NCBI RefSeq assembly: GCF_002575655.3
Contig: NC_053041.3
Location: 376,695,054 to 376,759,053 of the forward strand
DNA length: 64,000 bases
Origin: Aegilops tauschii subsp. strangulata
Lineage: Eukaryota > Streptophyta > Magnoliopsida > Poales > Poaceae
Reading direction: 5' to 3'
In this document: piece by piece, positions 56,960 to 64,000 of the stretch
Layout of the letters: the number at the start of each line of letters is the position of its first letter
Position numbering within the stretch: position 1 is the first letter of the stretch
Notes under the pieces: generated by a model
What the model was told of the DNA's origin: nothing
The model's input: only the letters and a program-made list of their open reading frames with translations
Databases searched by the model: none
Position numbers and translations under genes: made by a program

Positions 56960-57673
56960 ATGGCGGACTCAAGGAACAAGTTTGCTCAACCGGATGAAGA
57001 CACACCTTTTGGACGACACTTGAAGGAAGTCACTAGGTACCTGAACATAGGAATACCAAGCTTCACCGGTACCTACACCGCCACTTTACCAGAAGAGGAG
57101 CGTTGGATGATTCGAGTTCAAGTTCCAGGAAGGACATTCACGCCAGTCACTGAGCCCATAGAGTTTTCCTTTGATGCACCAACCTGGAGTCTAGGAAAGA
57201 GCATGGCAGCTCACATCGCCATGGGACGCATCGGCGAAGTTTATCACAAGGATCTTAAGGACACCATCTACCAGATATGTGGGCGCCGAGATGAGCAATG
57301 GGAGATTATCAGCACCAGGAGGGACAGGTCCATTGCAGCTTTCATCCAGGAGTTAAACCAGCACATTCACCGCCAGGAGAACCAAATGTGCGCAAGCATG
57401 ATAGATCTGAAGAAGGTGATGACCAGGAACATGGAGCTTGAAGAGGAACTCAAGTCTACATGCGACGGATACGAGGAGGAAATCACAATACTAGTACAAA
57501 AGAATGACGACCTGACGAGGAAGCTAGGAGTATTTTTGGGAGACCCCGCGCCAGGAGGAGACGACGACCATCCCGAGGACTACATCATCATCGACGACAC
57601 CGACACCGATCATGATTACGAAGACGAAGTTGGAGTAGATATCATGGAGTCTTCCACCGATCAAAATTTCTAG
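56960..57673 (+). CDS. extra ORF upstream of gag, unknown function
   Basis: An intact 237-residue ORF between the PBS and gag. No known domain is recognised. The N-terminal two thirds is globular, with Trp and Pro (ERWMIRVQVPGRTFTPVTEP). Residues about 130-195 look like a coiled coil (MIDLKKVMTRNMELEEELKS). The C-terminus is strongly acidic (DDTDTDHDYEDEVG). The ATG follows the PBS by about 90 bases, where the first ORF of the genomic RNA would be translated. It is uninterrupted although gag and pol in the same element carry stops. It is not gag, which follows at 57,874 with its own capsid and zinc knuckle. It may be an accessory protein of this lineage. Confidence 0.75.
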   Translation: MADSRNKFAQPDEDTPFGRHLKEVTRYLNIGIPSFTGTYTATLPEEERWMIRVQVPGRTFTPVTEPIEFSFDAPTWSLGKSMAAHIAMGRIGEVYHKDLKDTIYQICGRRDEQWEIISTRRDRSIAAFIQELNQHIHRQENQMCASMIDLKKVMTRNMELEEELKSTCDGYEEEITILVQKNDDLTRKLGVFLGDPAPGGDDDHPEDYIIIDDTDTDHDYEDEVGVDIMESSTDQNF

Positions 57674-57873
57674 ATGACCACCATATTGTCAGTAGTATTT
57701 CCCCCATGTATATAGTAGTAGTCCGAGTATCTTGTAACGGTAGATCGATCGATTGTATGCCCTTGTTTGAATTGAGTGGTGTGATATGAATGTGTTTGTC
57801 TCATGTGCATATGGGTAGTGCTATTCTCTTTAGACCTCATTCTATTCTAATCTCTTCCCTCTAAACCCATTAG

Positions 57874-58895
57874 ATGCCTCCGAGACTTGACCCCGGATTT
57901 GTCTTCCCACCCGGAGCTCACTCAGTTGATCCAACAACAGAATGCCTTGATAGCTACTAGTCCAGAACCAAGGCAACAACAACAATAACAACCCACTGCC
58001 ACCACCTCCAGTTAACAACTTAGCCCGTTTTCTGAGGTTGAATCTGCCGGTGTTTTCCAGTAGCACCGAGCCGATTATTGCTGATGACTGGCTACGCAGG
58101 ATTGGAAGGGAGTTGACCACCGCAGGTTGCACAGATGCTGAGAAGGTGCGTTTTGCTGCACATCAATTGGATGGACCCGCAGCCTCATGGTGGGAGAATT
58201 ACACAACCACTTTCCCTATAGCCAATGTCACTTGGGATCAATTTCAGCAAGCGTTCCGCACTGCACATGTCTCAACTGGAGCTATGAGCATGAAGAAGCG
58301 TGAGTTTCGCAACTTACGCCCGGGAAATCGTATTGTGGGGCAGTACGTGGATGAGTTCAGTAAGTTAGCTCGCTATGCCCCAATGATGTGGCCACAGATG
58401 CCGTGAAGCAGGAGAAGTTTATGGAAGGGTTGAATGATGAGCTGAGTATGCAGTTGATGGTAGCAACATTTGCTAACTACCAGAAGTTGGTAGACAGAGC
58501 TCTTATGATTGAAGGGAAACAACAGCAGATAGAGAGCTGCAAGAGGAAGTATGGACAAGGGAAGTACAATTCAGGAGCTCAGCAGAGACCTCATTTTACC
58601 CCGAACTCGGGAGGACACACCCACCACAACCATGGAGGCCACACTCATAGTGGAGGAAGTTCACATAATCATAGTGGCCCCAAGAATGGGAATGGAAATG
58701 GAGGAAGCAGCAGCCAGAACCGTTCCAACCCGGCAACGCCTGCCAAGAAAGACCTAAGTCACATTACTTGTTTCAAGTGCGGGAAGACTGTACACTACGC
58801 CACCGAGTGTTCTGAAGCCAAGAATGGAAATGGCAATGGAAGCTCTAGGAAGAAGCCCAATCCTTTCACCAGAGGACAGGTGAACCACGTCAACG
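57874..58895 (+). pseudogene. gag of Tekay-like element
   Basis: The capsid part reads EPIIADDWLRRIGRELTTAG, HQLDGPAASWWENYT and SMKKREFRNLRPG, the retrotransposon gag fold. The frame changes near 58,390 and continues KQEKFMEGLNDELSMQLM, a Gly/His/Asn-rich linker, and the zinc knuckle CFKCGKTVHYATEC. The start near 57,874 (MPPRLDPGF) is followed by stops in that frame near 57,960-58,010, so several frameshifts are needed for a full protein. Gag would assemble the particle and bind element RNA. Confidence 0.82.
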
Positions 58896-59155
58896 TGGAG
58901 GAGGTTGAGGAGCAGCCAGATGCAGTTATCGGTAAGTTTTTGGTTAAGTCATTTACCACTCTCGTTCTTTTTGATACTGGTGCATCCCATTCATACATAT
59001 CAAGGGGATTTGTGGACAAGTTTAAGTTACCCACCTTAGCCCTTAGATCACCCATGTTAGTAGGCTCGCCAGGAGCAGAGTATATGGCCAGTTGATGGTG
59101 TGATCGGTTACCCTTAACCATTGGTAGCCATGTTTTCCCCTCAGACCTAATAATT
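58896..59155 (+). pseudogene. retropepsin of Tekay-like element
   Basis: Continues the gag frame: LVLFDTGASHSYIS carries the catalytic DTGA. A TGA at 59,093-59,095 (after GAEYMAS) stops the frame. The missing sequence resumes in another frame with [19 protein letters not shown]. Confidence 0.8.
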
Positions 59156-60321
59156 TTGGAGTCACAAGGATTGAATATAATACTAGGCATGGATTGGCTA
59201 TCGAAGTATGGAGGAAACATTGACTGTGCTAGTAAGTCAATTCTGCTCACCACCCCAGAGGGGAAAAGGATTAAGTATGTATCCAGGCATGCGCCAAGGA
59301 GAACCCAAGTAAATTCCCTCTCAGGAGTTGTTCAGGAGGAAGTGCCTGTAGTGAAGGATTACCCAGACGTATTTCCAGAACTACTAGGCATGCTGCCGGA
59401 TCGAGACATTGAATTTTTGATAGAGCTGTTGCCATGCACCGGACCGATATCGAAGAGACCATACCAGATGCCCGCAAATGATCTGGAGGAGATTAAGAAG
59501 CAGATTAAGGAGTTATTGGAGAAGGGTTACATTCGACGAAGTTCGTCACCGTGGGGAGCCCCAGAGCTTTTGGTTGAGAAGAAGGATGGATCCTTGAGAA
59601 TGGTTGTTGATTATCGTGCATTAAACGAAGCGATGATAAAGAACAAGTACCCATTACCGATGATCAATGATTTGTTTGACCAGCTGCAAGGAGCTAAAGT
59701 ATTCTCCAAGATTGATCTGCGATCAGGATACCACCAGCTGAAGATCCGAGAACAGGATATACCTAAGACAGCCTTTACCACAAGGTATGGGCTATAAGAG
59801 TATACGGTTATGTCATTTGGATTGACTAATGCCCCTGCCTATTTCATGAGTATGATGAACAAGGTGTTCATGGAGTTCTTGGATAAGTTTGTTGTGGTGT
59901 TCATTAATGATATTTTGGTATACTCAAAGAATGAAGAGGAACAGCAGGAGCATTTGCGTTTAGTTCTCGAGAAGCTCAGGGAACATCAATTATATGCCAA
60001 GTTCAGCAAATGTGAGTTTTGGTTGAAAGAAGTTGGATTTCTTGGACATGTTATATCAGGAGAAGGTATAGCAGTAGACCCTACCAAGGTTCAGTCAGTC
60101 ACTGATTGGCTAGCACCCACCTCAGTAGGAGAGATCCGCAGTTTTCTTGGACTCGCGGGATATTATCGGAGATTCATTGAGAATTTCTCCAAGATGGTGA
60201 AGCCTATGACGGAGTTGTTGAAGAAAGACACTAAGTTTAAATGGACAGATGAATGTGAGGCAAGTTTTCAGGAGCTGAAGAAACGTTTGGTTACAGCCCC
60301 AGTGCTGATTCTGCCGGACAT
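59156..60321 (+). pseudogene. reverse transcriptase, first part of pol
   Basis: [15 protein letters not shown] (end of protease), then [52 protein letters not shown], then after TAA (59,795-59,797) [17 protein letters not shown] and [14 protein letters not shown]. The catalytic pair of Asp (normally FIDD) reads FIND, so the first of the two is changed to Asn. The stop most likely was Tyr. The connection and RNase H start ([31 protein letters not shown]) follow. The frame runs straight into the solo LTR at 60,322. Confidence 0.88.
60317..60321. repeat. target-site duplication GACAT
   Basis: GACAT at 60,317-60,321 and 63,050-63,054 flanks the solo LTR. Removing the insertion and one copy restores an uninterrupted RNase H frame (LPD-IRKDF). 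Confidence 0.95.
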
Positions 60322-63049
60322 TGTAACATCCCAAATTTTCAATTTGGTATGTTATACATAGATCATCATTTCATATCATATTTTATTGCATTTTTACAAA
60401 TCCTCGATAATCCTAAGCAACTCAAGGACCCTCGGAGAGAGTTGGGGATTTTCTCGAATTTTCATATTTGATTTTCATCAAATAATAAGACGAGGATTTT
60501 GGTTTTAATTATTTTCTCTCCGGAAAAATATTTCATTAAACAAAATAAATGAGAGGAGAAAATATGACTTCTCCAAAACAATTGAAATACTGGAGGAAAA
60601 ATGTTAAAATCATTTATTGGAATTTATTCGGATTTATTTGCAATTTTTATTGCATTAAAAATATTGCATGTTTTCAAAAATTTATTTTGTGTTAAAAAAT
60701 GTTCACCCTATTCTAGATTTTCTAACTAGACGGGGAAAATTTATTTTACCTTTTTTGGGCTTTTATTTATTTTTCTACGAATTATTTTCCGCTGAACGTA
60801 TTTTAAAAAAAACAGCGCAGCGCCCGACTGGGCCGAGCCCAGCCGCGCCAGGCCGCCGGCCCATCCCCGTGTCGCCCTCCTCGCGCACGGGAGCCGCCGC
60901 CGCCGAGTCCCGCTCGCACACGGGAGCCGCCGCCCGCCCCCTTCCCCAAGCGACCTCCACCCCCCCATATAAATACCGCCGCCCCCCTCTTCTCAAACCC
61001 CCGCCGCCGCCGCACTTGCCCGCCCCGCCGCCGCCGGAGTCAAGCACGGGAGCCGCCGCCGCCGCCGTTTGCCGCCGCCCCTCGCCGCCCCTCGCCCCCC
61101 GAGCACCCCGCACCCCGCCGCCCTCGCCGGAGCCGGCCAAGCCCCGCCGGAGCCCGCCCCCGACGAGGTACCTCACCGCTGTTCGTCGCCGGTTTTTGTT
61201 TTAAAAATAACCATTCGTTTAAAAAAACCCTAGATTGGTTTTTTTTCGGTTTTGTTATTTTGCGAACGTTCACCGAACCGTTCGTTTTAGCGAACGCGTT
61301 CGTCGGTTTTTCTCTGTTAACGAACGTCCGTTCTTTAACCGTTCGTCCATTTTTCTTTTTCGTCGGATTTTTCCGCGATTATCTCAGATTCGATTTCTGA
61401 TCGAATCTTCGTTTCTGTTTAACTTCTCACTCGTTTATCGGAATCAGGTGATTCAAGCGCCTAGAGTTTCATCTCGAAATTCTCTTTCCGTTTAACCTAC
61501 TCAAACAAGTTTTTGCTACAGTAAAATTTGACCTAGAACCAGATTAGTAAATGAAGCTTGTTTCTTTCGCCGTTTGACTTTCGTTGCTTCTTTCGAGTTG
61601 ATTCTTTTTGCAAACCGGAGTTCTTAAGTTGAACTTTCTGGTTGGATCTTTCATTCGAGTTTTACCTGTGCATTAGATGAGTACTTATTGTTTGCTTGTT
61701 TGTTTGCGATAGAGTACCCAGAGTGTGCCGCTTGTTACTTCGAATCGCTAGGTTTTGCGGATCATCAGCAAGGCAAGTAACACTTGGATCATACTTTCCA
61801 TACCCAGTTTTATTGCATTAGATCTATTCTTCAAACAATTGCATGATTAGGATCTGATTAAATTGTGGGAACTGGGAAGTAGTTGAGGTAGTACCTATTA
61901 CCTGTTTTCTTATCAAACCCTTGGGAGTTACTTCTACGTTGCTATTATATTGCCATGCTATGCTCGTAGACGTGGATTGGGTTTTGAGAGATATTCATGA
62001 CAGATGTGAGATGTTTATTAATGGTTCAACTTAAGGTGGCAACTAAAACTCACATCTGGGTGGATTGAGGCACCTGGAGAACCCAGTGTTGTCTGATTTT
62101 ATAAGGTCCGCCACCCAGGCTCAAAGGGATCATAAGATTGTTCATGCTAGAAACTTCCGTGTGCAGCCACAAGCTATTATGGGCTCTAGCATAGTTGAGT
62201 AGGTTACATGATCTCTTGAAGAGGTGGGCTAGCAGATGTAGGGGAAAGTAGGTGTACCGGTCTATCCAGAGTAAAGAGTGATTGTTTCTAAAAGACTGTG
62301 TCTCGGTCATCCGTTTCTCAAACATCATGTAGTGCGAGAATCAAGCGGAGGCGATCGAGTCTTGTGGGGAAAAGTGCGCAAACCTCTGCAGAGTGTACAA
62401 ACTAATCATGGTTAGCCGTGTCCCCGGTTATGGACAACTTGAGTATCTAGTACCTGGATTATCATTTGAATCTCATCACCATGTTACTTCTAATTAATTT
62501 TGTTGGGTTATTGATGACACTTAATTGGGATTGAGTTGGAGGTACCTTCTCAATGTTTAACAACCACCATGATAGTTAAATAAAATATATTCCTTTGCAG
62601 TAGGGAAAAATTGGCTTTACGCATAAACTTTAACCGTAGAGCTTTCCACCAGCCATATATGCATGTAGTATAGCATTATTATTGTTCATTACCCTCTATG
62701 TGTTACTTTGCCAGCATATTCTATGTGCTGACCCGTTTTTGGGCTGCAACGTTTCATGTTGCAGACTTTTCAGACGACGAGTAAGGTGCCTTAGGTCGTG
62801 GTCTTATACTCAGTGATGCCGCTGGAGTTGATGGACTCACTTATCTTCCAAGTCTTCCGCTGTTATCGTTATTAGATGGCCTTAAGCCATGTTTATCATA
62901 TTTAATCTCTTCGGAGATATTCGATGTAATAAGTGTGTGATTGCTACTCTATTATAAATCCTCCATTTGTACTGTGCGCGTCAGCATTACTGATCCAGGG
63001 ATGACACTGGTGCACAGCAGCACAGACCATTTGAGGTCTGGTCGCTACA
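60322..63049 (+). repeat. solo LTR of same family, nested
   Basis: 2,728 bp, from TGTAACATCC to GGTCGCTACA, bounded by the GACAT duplication. It has no internal region, so it arose by LTR-LTR recombination after insertion. Candidate TATA box TATAAATA at 60,968-60,975. Confidence 0.95.
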
Positions 63050-63054
63050 GACAT

Positions 63055-64000
63055 ACGCAAGGATTTCCAAGTGTATTGCGACACTTCTCGCTTAGGACTT
63101 GGAGGTGTACTTATGCAAGACGGAAGATTTGTTTCATATGCCTCACGTCAGCTTCGACAGCATGAGTTGAATTATGCCACGCATGATTTCGAGTTAGTCG
63201 CTGTAGTTCATGCACTCAAGACCTGGAGACATTTTCTTATTGGAAACCTTTGTGATGTGTACACGGATCACAAGAGTTTGAAGTACATTTTCACGCAGAA
63301 GGAGCTGAATCTTAGGCAGAGGAGATGGTTGGAGCTTATAAAGGATTATGATATGAAGCTACACTATCATCCAGGCAAGGCCAATGTCGTAGCAGACGCT
63401 TTGAGCCGGAAGAGTTATGTCAATACCCTCATAAGCGGAGGAATACCAAAGGAGTTAGCCGAAGATCTCAGGGAGCTTGGTTTGGAGATAGTTCCTAGAG
63501 GTTTTGTTGCAGCAATGGAGGTTTAGTCAACATTATTGGGAAAGATTCGAGAAGCTCAGAATGATGATAAGGAGATTGCTGAGATAAAGGAGAAAATGAG
63601 CGAAGGAAAAGCTAAAGGTTTTCGTGAGGATGAGTACGAAACTTTATGGTTTGAGGATCGTGTTTATGTACCCAATAATGTAGAGATCAGGAAGTTAATA
63701 CTTCAGGAGGCCCATGACTCTCCATACTCGATACACCCCAGAAACACCAAGATGTATTTGGATTTGAAAGAGCGTTTCTGGTGGACTAGTATGAAGAATG
63801 ATATTGCCGAGTATGTAGTAGTATGTGATGTATGTCAGAGAGTGCAGGCAGAACATCACAAGCCAGCAGGATTACTGCAGCCTATGCCCATACCCGAATG
63901 GAAGTGGGACAAGCTTGGCATGGATTTCATCACCGGATTACCAAGGACCCGGTCAGGATACGATTCTATCTGGGTAGTAGTGGATCGTTTGACCAAAGTG
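63055..64000 (+). pseudogene. RNase H and start of integrase
   Basis: RNase [21 protein letters not shown] (Asp), [17 protein letters not shown] (Glu), [17 protein letters not shown] (Asp), [16 protein letters not shown] (Asp). A TAG at 63,524-63,526 interrupts the linker where CAG is likely. Integrase zinc-binding region: HDSPYSIHPRNTKMYLDLKE and VVVCDVCQRVQAEH, then the core start KLGMDFITGLPR. The window ends within the core. Confidence 0.88.

Larger units (their letters stand above)
54121..64000 (+). mobile_element. Tekay-like chromovirus, 5' portion
   Basis: 5' LTR, PBS, an extra ORF, gag, protease, RT, RNase H and the start of integrase, running off the right edge. LTR starts TGTAACATCCCAAATTTTC. 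Integrase text (GLPRTRSGYDSIWVVVDRLT) and the initiator-tRNA PBS fit chromoviruses; the expected C-terminal chromodomain is outside the window. The left flank GGACA (54,116-54,120) is the expected TSD, but the partner copy is not in view. Confidence 0.88.

Overview
This is a plant nuclear window, most likely from a Triticeae grass (wheat, Aegilops or barley type). The evidence is nested Ty3/gypsy LTR retrotransposons of Athila, Tat and Tekay type, a CACTA element with long GGCGCACC subterminal repeats, GT-AG introns, TATA boxes and large non-coding spacers. Family names of grass repeats cannot be fixed by eye, so clade names are used.

Layout. 1-5.05 kb: the 3' half of an Athila-like retrotransposon (broken gag, retropepsin, polypurine tract, truncated LTR). 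5.08-31.5 kb: an accessory block. It holds a broken copy of a WRN-type 3'-5' exonuclease (5.64-6.08), a 7.2 kb satellite of about 22 GC-rich monomers of about 251 bp (7.44-14.67) split by a 1,790 bp CACTA element with a perfect TSD, a decayed minus-strand gene or gene pair with two Ulp1-type cysteine peptidase domains (15.36-23.47), an intact exonuclease ORF transcribed divergently from it (24.90-25.59), a two-exon B3-like gene (26.84-27.78) and the 3' end of a captured RING1/RAWUL-like gene (30.04-31.03). Non-coding DNA here is full of the short motif ATGCAGTnC. 31.5-35.6 kb: AT-rich DNA packed with a second motif, AGAAGTTCA. 35.6-37.5 kb: tandem duplications. 37.5-41.29 kb: a four-exon B3-like gene next to a CACTA 3' end.

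41.29-54.12 kb is a degenerate minus-strand Tat-type element, split at 42,258 by a second Tat-type element (42,258-50,530, LTRs of 871 and 855 bp, TSD AGTTC). The inserted element has dual RNase H and carries an antisense ORF with an AT-hook and a B3-like domain. 54,121-64,000 is a plus-strand Tekay-like chromovirus (5' LTR, tRNA-iMet-type PBS, intact extra ORF, gag, PR, RT, RNase H, start of integrase). Its RNase H region is split by a 2,728 bp solo LTR of the same family with TSD GACAT.

How the parts may work together: the retrotransposon genes are ordinary replication genes, mostly dead. The unusual part is 5-41 kb, where peptidase (ULP1), exonuclease and DNA-binding (B3) genes sit among dense arrays of short directional motifs with no transposase in sight. 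This resembles the logic of transposon-borne anti-silencing systems such as VANDAL/VANC of Arabidopsis, but that link is inference.
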